A stretch of DNA of 64,000 nucleotides from Bordetella holmesii ATCC 51541 (GCA_000612485.1 CP007494.1:62001-126000); one strand, 5' to 3'. Positions 39,544-48,349 are shown, numbered from the stretch's first letter. The notes: a model not told the origin generated them from the letters alone. Translations and numbers: made by a program.

Positions 39544-40863
39544 CTATCGATTGACGAGTTTTTTCGGCAAGGTCAGCGTCAGCGCCGCGCCGACCAGGGC
39601 AATGGTGGCGATGAAGATCACGCCATTGTCCGTGCTGCCTGTCATGTCCTTGACCAGACCCACCACATAAGGGCTGACAAAGCCACCGAGGCCGCCGAAG
39701 CAATTGATCATGGCCACACCTGCCGCCATGCCTACACCAGACAGGAACAACCCAGGTATGGTGAACAGCATCGATGTCGTGCTGTAGGCCCCCACGGCCG
39801 CCACGGTCAGCGACAGCAACGCCAGGCCCATCGAATCATGGAAGATCACACTGCCGATGAGACCGACGCATACGCAGCTGAACGGCCCAACCAAGTGCCA
39901 GCGGCGTTCACGCATGCGGTCAGAGCTGCGCCCGATCAAATACATGATGACGAAGGCTGCGGTGAAAGGAACGGCCGTATACAGGCCAACGTGCATGACG
40001 TCGCCCACGTTGAGCTGCTGCACCAAGGTTGGCAGCCAGAACGAGACCCCGTAGGAGCAGATCGCCGAGCAGAAGCAGATCATGGTCATCTTCCAGACGC
40101 GCCTGTCCCTGAGCGTGGCGGCGAGTGAACCGGTGGATTTGTCGTGCTGCGTCAGCGCCTTCTCTGCCTGGAGTTCATCCTGCACCAGTTGGCGCTCTGC
40201 GGCAGACAGCCAACCTGCCTTGGCCGGCGTGTCCGCGAGGAACTTCAGGCACAGCAGCCCGAGAATCAACGATGGCACGGCTTCGATGAGGAACATCCAT
40301 TGCCAGCCAGACAGGCCGTGGGCGCCATGGCCAAGCCCGATGATCGCTCCGGACAGCGGCGCTCCGATCATGCCCGACAAAGGTACGGCGCCCACAAAAA
40401 GAGCAACCATCTTCGCGCGCTTGTTGGTGGGGAACCAGTAGGTCAAATAGAGAATGACCCCAGGGTAGAAACCGGCCTCGGCCGCGCCCAGCAGAAAACG
40501 CAACACATAGAACTGCGTCGGCGTTTCCACGAAGGCAAAAGCCGCCGAGATAAAGCCCCACAGAATCATGATGCGAGAGATGGTTTTCTTCGCGCCGATA
40601 CGCATCATCAGCAGATTGCTCGGCACCTCAAAAATCAGATAGCCGATGAAGAACAAACCCGCGCCCAGCCCGTAGATTGCATCGCTAAAGCCCAGATCAT
40701 TGAGCATGTGCAGCTTGGCAAAGCCGATATTGATGCGATCCAGATACGCCGCCACGTAGCACAGCATCAAGAACGGCATGATATGCAATGCGATCTTGCG
40801 ATAGACGGCGTGGCGGTCCAGTGGTTGTGCCGCAGTTGTAGACGGAGTCAGAATTGCTTGCAC
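39544..40863 (-). CDS. MFS transporter of the anion:cation symporter (ACS) family
   Basis: 439 residues, 12 predicted membrane helices. AYLDRINIGFAKLHM in TM1-2 and GLFFIGYLIFEVPSNLLMMR are typical of phthalate/glucarate/hydroxy-acid permeases; the cytoplasmic A-motif-like loop after TM2 is RIGAKKTISR. Last gene of the dehydratase operon, so it most likely imports the hydroxy-amino acid or its product. Intact. Confidence 0.9.
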   Translation of the reverse strand: MQAILTPSTTAAQPLDRHAVYRKIALHIMPFLMLCYVAAYLDRINIGFAKLHMLNDLGFSDAIYGLGAGLFFIGYLIFEVPSNLLMMRIGAKKTISRIMILWGFISAAFAFVETPTQFYVLRFLLGAAEAGFYPGVILYLTYWFPTNKRAKMVALFVGAVPLSGMIGAPLSGAIIGLGHGAHGLSGWQWMFLIEAVPSLILGLLCLKFLADTPAKAGWLSAAERQLVQDELQAEKALTQHDKSTGSLAATLRDRRVWKMTMICFCSAICSYGVSFWLPTLVQQLNVGDVMHVGLYTAVPFTAAFVIMYLIGRSSDRMRERRWHLVGPFSCVCVGLIGSVIFHDSMGLALLSLTVAAVGAYSTTSMLFTIPGLFLSGVGMAAGVAMINCFGGLGGFVSPYVVGLVKDMTGSTDNGVIFIATIALVGAALTLTLPKKLVNR

Positions 40864-40905
40864 GTTTTTCCCCTTGCTATGTCTGGCGTAATTACCGCCA
40901 TGAAC

Positions 40906-41379
40906 TCATGGTTTGATTTGGAAGATGGCTTCGACTTCCACCGCCATCCCCGATGGCAGTGATGAGGCTCCGGTGGCAATGCGGGCGTGCCGCCCGCGCT
41001 CGCCCAGCACGGCGGCAATCAGTTCCGATGCCCCGTCCAGCACCTTGGAGTGCGCATCGAAGTCCTCGGCGCAATTGACGACACCGGCCAACCGCACGGC
41101 ACCGACGACCCGGCTGAGCTCGTCGTTGCAGGCAGCGGCCAGATGAGCCAGCACGTTCAGCGCGCACAATTCCGCAGCCTCGCGCCCTGCCTGCACGCTT
41201 AGATCCCGGCCGACCCGACCGGCGTACTTGAGCACGCCGTCGAGCCGAGGTGCCTGGCCGGCGATGAACAGCAACTCGCCGGCCAGCACAGCCGGAACAT
41301 AGCTACCACGAGGCGGATTGACGGCCGGCAAGCGTTTGCCCAGTTCGGCCAGCCGCCCGGAGAAGGTTGTGTGGCTCAT
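40906..41379 (-). CDS. RidA/YjgF-family enamine/imine deaminase
   Basis: 157 residues starting MSHTTFSGRLAELGKRLPAV; the ATG overlaps the DUF4392 stop. Family landmarks GELLFIAGQAPRLDG and VGAVRLAGVVNCAEDFDAHS are present, but the catalytic Arg environment of archetypal RidA (IRT motif) is diverged, placing it in a Rid side branch. RidA proteins destroy reactive enamines such as 2-aminoacrylate made by PLP dehydratases, which fits the dehydratase two genes upstream. Confidence 0.85.
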   Translation of the reverse strand: MSHTTFSGRLAELGKRLPAVNPPRGSYVPAVLAGELLFIAGQAPRLDGVLKYAGRVGRDLSVQAGREAAELCALNVLAHLAAACNDELSRVVGAVRLAGVVNCAEDFDAHSKVLDGASELIAAVLGERGRHARIATGASSLPSGMAVEVEAIFQIKP

Positions 41380-42386
41380 TTCAGTTGCCTCCAGTCGCCG
41401 CGATGCCCCTGCCAATTGACCGAATGTCCCAGCGCGCGCATCACACTGCCGTGCAAGGCCTGCACCATGCCGGCATACTCTTGCATGGCAATGCCGTCGT
41501 GTGCCGGTTCAGGCGCCATGAACATTCCGTCCACCCCACCGCTGGCCACGCACAACTGCGTACTGCGAGTCTCCAGCTCCGGCTCGTGAAACACCACCGG
41601 GTTCTCGAGCAACGCGGCCAGGGCCGCCACCACGCCCGTGGCGCCAAAATTGGAAATATTCGCCACCACCAGCCAGTCGGCGGCTGTCACCGCCGCCACC
41701 CCGCCGCGACCTGGCGTGCCCGTGTCGGCCGCCTTGGGGGAAAAGCGCGGCAGGTCTTCGGCAATCACGCCCATGCCAAGCTCGTTGCCGCCGTCGCCAA
41801 TGCCAATGAAAGGGATGCCGGCGCCCTTGACCTTGTCGAACAGGTAATCCAGATTGGCCACCAGCCCATCGAGCGGGCGCCCGCCAAGCCCGTGATACAA
41901 CCCTTTGGCATTACGGCCCGGACGTTCGATGGCGATGGCCGCGCATGGACGGGTCACGGCAATCAGATCGTCACAAATGGCATGCGCGCCCTTGTCATCC
42001 TTCGGTACGGTCTTGATGTAGACCGGCCGCAGGAAGTCAAGCGGCTTGATCACCCCGTCGGCCGGAAACGGCATCGGCGCCAATCCGGCACCGCGACACG
42101 TGGCGACCATCATCTCTTCCCAATCTTCATCGATGACGATGACGGTTTCGCGCCGCAGACCGAGAAAGAAAGCGCGCGCCATCAGAGCCGCGCCAATGGG
42201 ACCATCGGTCTCGGGCGCCCCGCCGCCCTCCGGGAAACCCGTGGCGATCAAAATCGGGCCCGTGCTGTCCTGGGACGCCTTGAACAGTCGTTCGGCCGCC
42301 CCCATGCAGGCGTAACCAGGCTGGCGGGATTGCAGGGCAGCGTACAGGTGGCCGATCAAGCCCACGCCGGTATAGTCGATGCGCAT
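41376..42386 (-). CDS. DUF4392 / D-glutamate cyclase-like protein
   Basis: 336 residues. Landmarks ILIATGFPEGGGAPETDGPI, IAIERPGRNAKGLYHGLGGR and FIGIGDGGNELGMGVI (Gly-rich) match the DUF4392 family, whose vertebrate homologue (DGLUCY) converts D-glutamate to 5-oxoproline. Cytoplasmic. It lies between the dehydratase and RidA genes, suggesting a role in amino-acid stereo-isomer catabolism. The frame is open a few codons upstream of ATG 42386 without another start codon. Confidence 0.83.
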   Translation of the reverse strand: MRIDYTGVGLIGHLYAALQSRQPGYACMGAAERLFKASQDSTGPILIATGFPEGGGAPETDGPIGAALMARAFFLGLRRETVIVIDEDWEEMMVATCRGAGLAPMPFPADGVIKPLDFLRPVYIKTVPKDDKGAHAICDDLIAVTRPCAAIAIERPGRNAKGLYHGLGGRPLDGLVANLDYLFDKVKGAGIPFIGIGDGGNELGMGVIAEDLPRFSPKAADTGTPGRGGVAAVTAADWLVVANISNFGATGVVAALAALLENPVVFHEPELETRSTQLCVASGGVDGMFMAPEPAHDGIAMQEYAGMVQALHGSVMRALGHSVNWQGHRGDWRQLK

Positions 42387-42450
42387 GAAATCATCGATCG
42401 TGCGCGCGACGCGATGATAGGTATTCGAATCAGAATTGAGCCTGATGAGT

Positions 42451-43449
42451 TCAGGCGTTGAGTGCTTCGATGAATACAGAGGTGTCTACATTGCCGCCGC
42501 TCAGCACGATGGCAACGGTTTTGCCCGCGACATCGAGCTTTCCGGCCAACAACGCTGCCAGCGGTACCGCGCCGCCTGGCTCGACGACCAAACGCAGATG
42601 TTGATAGGCGGCCTTCATGGCCCGCCGTACCTCATCGTCGGTCACCACGAGACTGCCAGCCAGGTAATGCAGATTCACGGGGAATGTGAGCTTGCCGGGC
42701 TTGATGACTTGCAGCGAGTCGCAGATCGACACTGCTCCGGGCGCATTACTCTCAGGCTGACCCGAGGCCAGGGAACGGGCCAGTTCGTCAAAGCCTGCCG
42801 GCTCGCCGGCGAAGATGGCGGTATCGGGCGACAGGGCCTTGACGGCGATTGCCACTCCCGCAACCAGGCCACCGCCGCTGGACGCGGCGATGACCGCATC
42901 CAGACGCGCGTCCATTGCCCTGGCCTGCTCGACGATCTCCAGGCCCACCGTGCCCTGCCCGGCCATGATGTCGAGGTCATCGTAAGGCGGGACGATCGCC
43001 GCCCCGGTACGGCCGGCGATCTCTGCACCGATGGCTTCGCGGTCATCTTTCTGGCGGTCGTAAAGCACTACCGTCGCGCCGTTTGCACGCGCGCCATCGA
43101 TCTTGGCCTTGGGTGCGTCCGACGGCATGATGATGGAGACGGGGATCCCCAGTTTGCGTGCCACCGCAGATGTGGCCAACGCGTGATTGCCTGACGAGAA
43201 TGCCACCACGCCCGCCTGGCGTTGTGCCGGGCTCAGTTGCAGGAGCCGGTTGACGGCACCGCGAAATTTGAACACACCGGCGTTTTGCAACGACTCGGCC
43301 TTGACCAGAACGCGGGCTCCCAGCAACTCATTGAGTGTGGCGCTCTCCAGCAATGGGGTGCGGACGATGTGCGAACGGATGCGTTCGTAGGCTTGCTGCA
43401 CGTCGCTGAACGACACTGCAAAAGCGGCTTGAGAAGAGGGGGTAGACAA
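42451..43449 (-). CDS. PLP-dependent threonine/serine-type dehydratase
   Basis: 332 residues of fold-type II. PLP lysine in GVFKFRGA near residue 63, SSGNHALATSAVA, and phosphate-binding SSGGGL near residue 190. Related to threonine, serine and 3-hydroxyaspartate dehydratases; releases ammonia and an oxo-acid through an enamine intermediate. The start is a TTG at 43449 with AAGGAG five bases upstream. The IS407-type element is inserted just 31 bases before this start, so the native promoter is displaced. Confidence 0.88.
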   Translation of the reverse strand: MSTPSSQAAFAVSFSDVQQAYERIRSHIVRTPLLESATLNELLGARVLVKAESLQNAGVFKFRGAVNRLLQLSPAQRQAGVVAFSSGNHALATSAVARKLGIPVSIIMPSDAPKAKIDGARANGATVVLYDRQKDDREAIGAEIAGRTGAAIVPPYDDLDIMAGQGTVGLEIVEQARAMDARLDAVIAASSGGGLVAGVAIAVKALSPDTAIFAGEPAGFDELARSLASGQPESNAPGAVSICDSLQVIKPGKLTFPVNLHYLAGSLVVTDDEVRRAMKAAYQHLRLVVEPGGAVPLAALLAGKLDVAGKTVAIVLSGGNVDTSVFIEALNA

Positions 43450-43534
43450 GACGGCTCCTTGCTGAATGCGAGATTGCGCTTGACCTGCTCCCCGTGATTA
43501 GTACGAAATCGATGTAGAGTCCGTTCCCAAAGGA

Positions 43535-43801
43535 ATGGCAATGAAGAAACGATTTACGGAAGAGCAAATCATCGGCGTGCTCAAGGAAGCCGATGCAGGT
43601 GCCAAGCCCGCAGAGTTGTGCCGCAAGCATGGAATCTCCGAGGCAACGTACTACAACTGGAAGGCGAAGTTCGGTGGCATGACGGTGTCGGACGCTCAGA
43701 GGCTCAAGGAGCTGGAGCAGGAGAACAACAAGCTCAAGAAGCTGTTGGCCGAGTCGATGCTGGACAAGGCGGCGCTTCAGGATCTGCTAAGCCGAAAGTA
43801 G
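43535..43801 (+). CDS. IS407-group transposase OrfA
   Basis: 88 residues with the helix-turn-helix KPAELCRKHGISEATYYNWK and a C-terminal leucine-zipper-like coiled coil (LKELEQENNKLKKLLAESML) typical of IS3-family OrfA. It would bind the terminal repeats and, by -1 frameshifting, form the N-terminus of the OrfAB transposase. Intact, though its OrfB partner is truncated by the inserted IS. Confidence 0.92.
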   Translation: MAMKKRFTEEQIIGVLKEADAGAKPAELCRKHGISEATYYNWKAKFGGMTVSDAQRLKELEQENNKLKKLLAESMLDKAALQDLLSRK

Positions 43802-44817
43802 TCAGCCCGCAGGCCAAACGCGAGGCGGTCAGGACATTAATGACCGAGCGCAGCATGGGTGTTACCCGGGCCTGTGGGCTGGTAGGAATTTCGCGGTCGC
43901 TGTTTGCCTACGAGAGCACACGCTCAGGCGATGCTGCGCTGACCGAGCGCATGAAAGAGATGGCAGTGGCGAAACGACGCTACGGCTATCGGAGGATCCA
44001 TGTGCTCTTACGTCGCGAAGGCTGGCAAGCAAATCACAAGCGAATCTGGCGGCTGTACAGTCTGGCAGGGTTAAGCGTGCGAAAACGAAAGCGTAAGCGA
44101 ATCGCGGCGACCGAGCGCGTGGTTCGCCTAGCGGCAATCGCGCCGAATCAGAGTTGGTCAATGGACTTTGTGGCCGACGGCCTAGCCTATGGCCGCCGAT
44201 TCCGCTGTTTGACTATCGTCGATGACTACACTCGCGAATGCCTGGCCATCGAGGTCGATACGTCGTTGCCGGGACTGCGTGTTGCCATGGTGCTGCAACG
44301 GCTGGCGGAGATGCGTGGCCTGCCGCGATCTATTACCGTGGACAACGGGCCAGAGTTCGCCGGAAGAGCCTTGGACGCCTGGGCCTACCAAGCAGGCGTA
44401 AAGCTGTCGTTTATTCGGCCGGGTAAGCCGGTGGAGAACGCTTATATCGAAAGTTTCAACGGCAAGTTCCGCGACGAATGCCTTAACGAGCACTGGTTCT
44501 TGTCCCTGCGACAGGCTAAAAGCTTGATCGAAAACTGGCGAGTCGAGTACAACACCGATCGGCCTCACAGCGCGCTCGGATATTTAACGCCGGCGCAATT
44601 CGTGCAGGCTCATCAGAAAGAAGGTCTGAATCGCCCCGGGTTTCTTAGACAGTCCCGTTCATCAAAAAGTAGCGCCGTTCGAACTCTACCGGAGAAACCT
44701 GGCCGATATAGCTGTGGCGCCGTCGTGGGTTGTAGAACAACTCGATATAGTCAAACACATCGGCGCGTGCCTGGTCGCGAGTGGAATAGATCTTGCGTCG
44801 GATTCTTTCACGCTTGA
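43789..44817 (+). pseudogene. IS407-group transposase OrfB, C-terminus replaced by inserted IS
   Basis: DDE integrase core complete: first Asp in WSMDFVADG, second in TVDNGPEF, Glu in AYIESFNGKFRDEC. The reading frame lacks its own good start, as expected for expression by frameshifting from OrfA. At codon for KEG the inner IS begins (44627); the last 11 native residues are lost and replaced by about 63 codons read from the inner IS, ending near 44817. The catalytic core is untouched, so partial activity cannot be ruled out. Confidence 0.85.
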
Positions 44818-45520
44818 GCAACTGAAAGAAGCTCTCAGCAACGGCGTTGTCATAGCAGTTTCCTCGTCTGCTCATGCTGGGGCGCAACCGATGGGCTTTC
44901 AGGAAGTCTTGCCAGTCATGACTGCTGAACTGACTCCCTTGGTCTGAATGCACGAGTACTTCGGCCTCTGGTTTACGACGCCAGACCGCAGCCAGCAATG
45001 CGTTGATGGCAAGTTCTCGGGTCATCCGATCGCTCATGGACCAGCCCACGATCTGCCGCGAGAACAGATCCAATACCGCGGCAAGATAGAGCCAACCTTC
45101 GTGTGTTCGGATGTAGGTAATGTCGGTCACCCAGACCTGGTTGGGGGCATCGACCCGGAACTGGCGTTGTAGATGGTTCGGAGCAACAACGCTGGGACGA
45201 GTACCTCGGCCTCCCGGACGACGGCCGTATCCTGTGTGTGATCGCAAGCCAGCTTGGCGCATCAAGCGGGCCACGCGGTGCTTGCCACACCGCTCTCCCA
45301 TATCGTTCAAGTCACTGCTGATCTTACGATAACCGTAGATCCGGCCACTGTCTTCCCAGCACTGCTCGATGAGCGCGCCGACGCGCTTATCCTGTGCCCC
45401 GCGCGCACTCACAGGCTGCACCTTCCAAGCGTAATAGCCGCTGGGATGTACCCCCAAAACTGCGCATAGGCGACGCACAGCGTATTGCTCCTCATGGGCC
45501 TTGATAAACGCGTACTTCAC
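44645..45520 (-). CDS. IS3-family transposase OrfB (inner IS)
   Basis: 291 residues. DDE triad: Asp in WVTDITYIRTHEGW, Asp in LVHSDQGSQFSS and Glu in NAVAESFFQLLKRE. HTH_21-type helix region near IYGYRKISSDLNDMG. Made as an OrfAB fusion through the A AAA AAG slippery site in orfA, whose codons read CTA AAA AAG. No lesion seen, so this copy may be active. Confidence 0.93.
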   Translation of the reverse strand: MKYAFIKAHEEQYAVRRLCAVLGVHPSGYYAWKVQPVSARGAQDKRVGALIEQCWEDSGRIYGYRKISSDLNDMGERCGKHRVARLMRQAGLRSHTGYGRRPGGRGTRPSVVAPNHLQRQFRVDAPNQVWVTDITYIRTHEGWLYLAAVLDLFSRQIVGWSMSDRMTRELAINALLAAVWRRKPEAEVLVHSDQGSQFSSHDWQDFLKAHRLRPSMSRRGNCYDNAVAESFFQLLKRERIRRKIYSTRDQARADVFDYIELFYNPRRRHSYIGQVSPVEFERRYFLMNGTV

Positions 45521-45819
45521 CCGGACTGCTTGGCAAAGTACGCGGCGGCCTTTTTTAGGATGTCGCGCTCCTCGCTCACCCGCTTGAGCTCAGCCTTAAG
45601 CCGACGGACCTCCGCGCTCTGGCTATCTTGATGCGTCCGCTGCTCAGGACTGCCCGAATACCGCTTGAGCCATGCATAAAGGCTGTGGGGACTCACGCCT
45701 AATCGTGTCGCAACATCGCCGACCTTGTGTCCCCCTTCGGTGACTTGCTTTACCGCCTGTACCTTGAACTCTTCTGAGAATCGCTGCCGCGATGTCTTGC
45801 CTTCCATACACACCTCCAT
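45517..45819 (-). CDS. IS3-family transposase OrfA (inner IS)
   Basis: 100 residues: HTH (GDVATRLGVSPHSLYAWLKR) and coiled coil (EVRRLKAELKRVSEERDILK). Contains the slippery A6G heptamer near its end, followed by a stop a few codons later, and overlaps orfB by four bases. The arrangement is that of programmed -1 frameshifting in IS3 elements. Confidence 0.92.
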   Translation of the reverse strand: MEVCMEGKTSRQRFSEEFKVQAVKQVTEGGHKVGDVATRLGVSPHSLYAWLKRYSGSPEQRTHQDSQSAEVRRLKAELKRVSEERDILKKAAAYFAKQSG

Positions 45820-45931
45820 ATCGCCTTAATTGTGAGGCAACTAGGTGTCTAGGAAACCCGGGGCGATTCAGTCTTTTACCCCTGGGCTCTATGTCGGTGC
45901 CGTACTAAATCTGGGGGCAGGTCACGCTGGC

Positions 45932-45960
45932 ATTACAGCGGAGCCCTTCTATAACAACAA
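45932..45960 (-). promoter_or_regulatory. Candidate native promoter of the dehydratase operon
   Basis: On the minus strand TTGTTG (45955-45960) and TGTAAT (45932-45937) are 17 bases apart. The IS insertion site is only three bases beyond the 4-bp duplication, at about the expected transcription start. Joined to 43449-43480 this would place the start codon about 40 bases downstream. Predicted from pattern only. Confidence 0.45.
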
Positions 45961-45982
45961 ATCTTGATTTTTTATCATGAAT

Positions 45983-45999
45983 AATAAGATTATCTTATT
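45983..45999. promoter_or_regulatory. Palindrome, candidate LysR operator
   Basis: AATAAGAT-T-ATCTTATT is a perfect 8+1+8 palindrome in an AT-rich stretch between the LysR gene and the candidate promoter, 23 bases upstream of the -35 box. LysR regulators bind such dyads upstream of their targets. It now lies 2.5 kb from the operon it would have controlled. Confidence 0.5.
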
Positions 46000-46076
46000 G
46001 ATTCAACATTCTCATGGGAGACCGCAGCCGGCCACCGTACGCGAAGCCCCTGGCAATCAGGGAAAGCACTTACCCC

Positions 46077-46994
46077 TTATTTTGCAGGGCGCCGACGCCG
46101 GCGATGCCCCACCGTCGAGGCTTTGGCTATCTCGCAGGCCAGCGCCGCCAGCGCGGCCTTGGTAGGCTCGTCGCTGCCACGGGCATATGCGACGGCGAAA
46201 GACAGGTCACGCAACGCCAACTGCGTGCTGCGCACCTTGAGCCGGCCCTGCTCAACCTCTTTGAGCACGGCCAGCCGCGGCACTACGCAAATGCCATAGC
46301 CATCTTCGGCCATGCGAACGATGGTCGATAACAACCAATTGGTGAATATGCGGGGCGCGCCATGCTCAGGCGTGGTCAATTCCTGCCGCAGGAAGGTGTA
46401 GGGATACGTGCGCCGCGGAAACGTGATCAGCGGATGGGCAGCGATGTCACTGTTGGACAGCGGCTCCTTGCCCAGCCGCAGTCCTGGTGCAGACAGAAAA
46501 TTCAGCTCATAACTGCAAAGCGCGGTCTCGACCAGATCATCGTCGTGCGTCGGCCCCAGCATGAACGCCATGTCCAGCGCGCCGCTTTTGAGCTCCTCGC
46601 GCAAAGCGGGTGTGATGTCCACCACGAAATCTATCGTGACGCTGGGGTAGCGTTTGCGGCATTGCTCGAGAAATTCCACCAGCCACGTGTGGACGATGGT
46701 TTCCGCCACGCCCAAACGGATCACCCCGCTTACTGCCTGCTCTTCGGCCACTTTCTGCATCATTTCGGAATGCAAGGCCATGAAGCGCTCGGCATAGTCG
46801 TAGAGTACGCGGCCCTTGGCCGTGAGCTTGATCGTGCGCGACGTACGGTCCAAGGCCTTGATGCCCAGTTGCGACTCCAGCGTTGCCACCCGCTGCGAGC
46901 CGGCCGGTTGGGTCGTATGCAACTTGGCCGCAGCCTTGTTGAAGCTATTGAGTGTGACCACCCAATAAAACACTTCCAGACTTTTGAAACTCAT
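46077..46994 (-). CDS. LysR-family transcriptional regulator
   Basis: 305 residues: N-terminal winged helix (FYWVVTLNSFNKAAAKLHTT, QPAGSQRVATLESQLGIKAL) and a complete substrate-binding domain ending in a basic tail (GHRRRRRPAK). It is encoded upstream of and in the same direction as the dehydratase-DUF4392-RidA-MFS operon, so it is the likely regulator, now separated from it by two IS elements. The helix has Ala-Gly in place of the usual Ser-Ala of LTTRs (QPAGSQRV). Confidence 0.9.
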   Translation of the reverse strand: MSFKSLEVFYWVVTLNSFNKAAAKLHTTQPAGSQRVATLESQLGIKALDRTSRTIKLTAKGRVLYDYAERFMALHSEMMQKVAEEQAVSGVIRLGVAETIVHTWLVEFLEQCRKRYPSVTIDFVVDITPALREELKSGALDMAFMLGPTHDDDLVETALCSYELNFLSAPGLRLGKEPLSNSDIAAHPLITFPRRTYPYTFLRQELTTPEHGAPRIFTNWLLSTIVRMAEDGYGICVVPRLAVLKEVEQGRLKVRSTQLALRDLSFAVAYARGSDEPTKAALAALACEIAKASTVGHRRRRRPAK

Positions 46995-47049
46995 GGGGTC
47001 ATCTTGCCTGAGGGGCGTCAGGGCAACCCCAGCCTGAAGGAGCCGGAAT

Positions 47050-47126
47050 TGGCCCGCCCTACACGATTCGAACGTGTGACCGCTCGCTTAGAAGGCGAGT
47101 GCTCTATCCGACTGAGCTAAGGGCGG
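47050..47126 (-). tRNA. tRNA-Arg (TCT)
   Basis: Minus-strand cloverleaf: acceptor CCGCCCT pairs with AGGGCGG, D-arm TAGCTCAGTCGGATAGAGC, anticodon loop CTTCTAA reads TCT, T-loop GTTCGAATC, discriminator G and encoded CCA (47050-47052). Confidence 0.97.
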
Positions 47127-47195
47127 CGCGGCCGGATTGTAACCTGTTGCGGCCACTCTGAGGCGTGCGGGCCTACGCGTCCGAGGCCGGCTAAC

Positions 47196-48239
47196 TGTGA
47201 AGATTCAATAGGTTGTATGCATGGTTCATCCGAACCGGATTTGAGAAACTGGAAATCGCCAACCCCCCAGTTCACTCAAGGAGCCCGGCCGGATGAACAC
47301 CCATAAGCATGCCCGATTGACCTTCCTACGTCGACTCGAAATGGTCCAGCAATTGATCGCCCATCAAGTTTGTGTGCCTGAAGCGGCCCGCGCCTATGGG
47401 GTCACCGCGCCGACTGTGCGCAAATGGCTGGGCCGCTTCCTGGCTCAGGGCCAGGCGGGCTTGGCCGATGCGTCCTCGCGCCCGACGGTCTCGCCCCGAG
47501 CGATTGCGCCGGCCAAGGCGCTGGCTATCGTGGAGCTGCGCCGCAAGCGGCTGACCCAAGCGCGCATCGCCCAGGCGCTGGGCGTGTCAGCCAGCACCGT
47601 CAGCCGCGTCCTGGCCCGCGCCGGTCTGTCGCACCTGGCCGACCTGGAGCCGGCCGAGCCGGTGGTGCGCTACGAGCATCAGGCCCCCGGCGATCTGCTG
47701 CACATCGACATCAAGAAGCTGGGACGTATCCAGCGCCCTGGCCACCGGGTCACGGGCAACCGACGCGATACCGTTGAGGGGGCCCGGCTGGGACTTCGTC
47801 TTCGTGGCCATCGATGACCACGCCCGCGTGGCCTTCACCGACATCCACCCCGACGAGCGCTTCCCCAGCGCCGTCCAGTTCCTCAAGGACGCAGTGGCCT
47901 ACTACCAGCGCCTGGGCGTGACCATCCAGCGCTTGCTCACCGACAATGGCTCGGCCTTTCGCAGCCGCGCCTTCGCCGCGCTGTGCCATGAGCTGGGCAT
48001 CAAGCACCGCTTTACCCGACCTTACCGCCCACAGACCAATGGCAAGGCCGAACGCTTCATCCAGTCGGCCTTGCGTGAGTGGGCTTACGCTCACACCTAC
48101 CAGAACTCCCAACACCGAGCCGATGCCATGAAATCCTGGCTACACCACTACAACTGGCATCGACCCCACCAAGGCATCGGGCGCGCTGTACCCATCTCCA
48201 GACTCAACCTGGACGAATACAACCTATTGACAGTTCACA
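47196..48239 (+). mobile_element. IS481
   Basis: Terminal inverted repeats TGTGAAGATTCAATAGGTTG and, inverted, TGTGAACTGTCAATAGGTTG bound 1044 bp. A 6-bp direct repeat GCTAAC flanks it (47190-47195 and 48240-48245), a variant of the NCTAGN target known for IS481. It sits between tRNA-Arg and the phospholipase A gene and disrupts no gene. Confidence 0.95.
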
Positions 48240-48244
48240 GCTAA
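47293..48244 (+). pseudogene. IS481 transposase, frameshifted
   Basis: The N-terminal half (MNTHKHARLTFLRRLEMVQQ, HTH pair, LLHIDIKKLGRIQRPGHRVT with the first Asp) is in one frame and the second half (AGWDFVFVAIDDHARVAFTD, LLTDNGSAFRS, QTNGKAERFIQ with Asp and Glu) is in another. One extra C in GGCCCGG at 47781-47787 accounts for it. The DDE core is split, so this copy cannot make its own transposase but could be moved in trans by an intact copy. If other copies lack the extra C, this is a local mutation or a sequencing error. Confidence 0.88.
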
Positions 48245-48349
48245 CCGCCGCTTGGCCTTACAAGCGGTTGCGCTTGCTGCTTCGGGCAGATGAAACAGGG
48301 CATAGGACAAAATGCTAAATTGCCCCGTCCTTATTATCCTGACCACACC

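Larger units (their letters stand above)
44627..45870 (-). mobile_element. IS3-family element nested in the IS407-type element
   Basis: 1244 bp with near-perfect terminal inverted repeats TGAATCGCCCCGGGTTTC at both ends (TTTCTTAGACA at one, TTTCCTAGACA at the other). A 3-bp target duplication GTC flanks it (44624-44626 and 45871-45873), so it arrived after the outer element. It encodes overlapping orfA and orfB in the opposite orientation. The subgroup (IS3 or IS51-like) is uncertain. Confidence 0.92.
43481..45924 (+). mobile_element. IS3-family element of the IS407 group, interrupted by a second IS
   Basis: Ends are TGACCTGC.CCCC..GATTAGTAC at 43481 and its inverted counterpart ending GGTCA at 45924. 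A 4-bp direct repeat CGCT flanks it (43477-43480 and 45925-45928), as is usual for this group. Removing the internal element and one GTC copy gives 1197 bp, with orfB continuing to PLGSMSVPY and a stop within the right end. It lies in the promoter region of the dehydratase operon. Confidence 0.9.

Noticed and set aside
43481..48239. A composite transposon bounded by the IS407-type element and IS481
   Set aside because: The elements are unrelated and each has its own target duplication, so they inserted independently.
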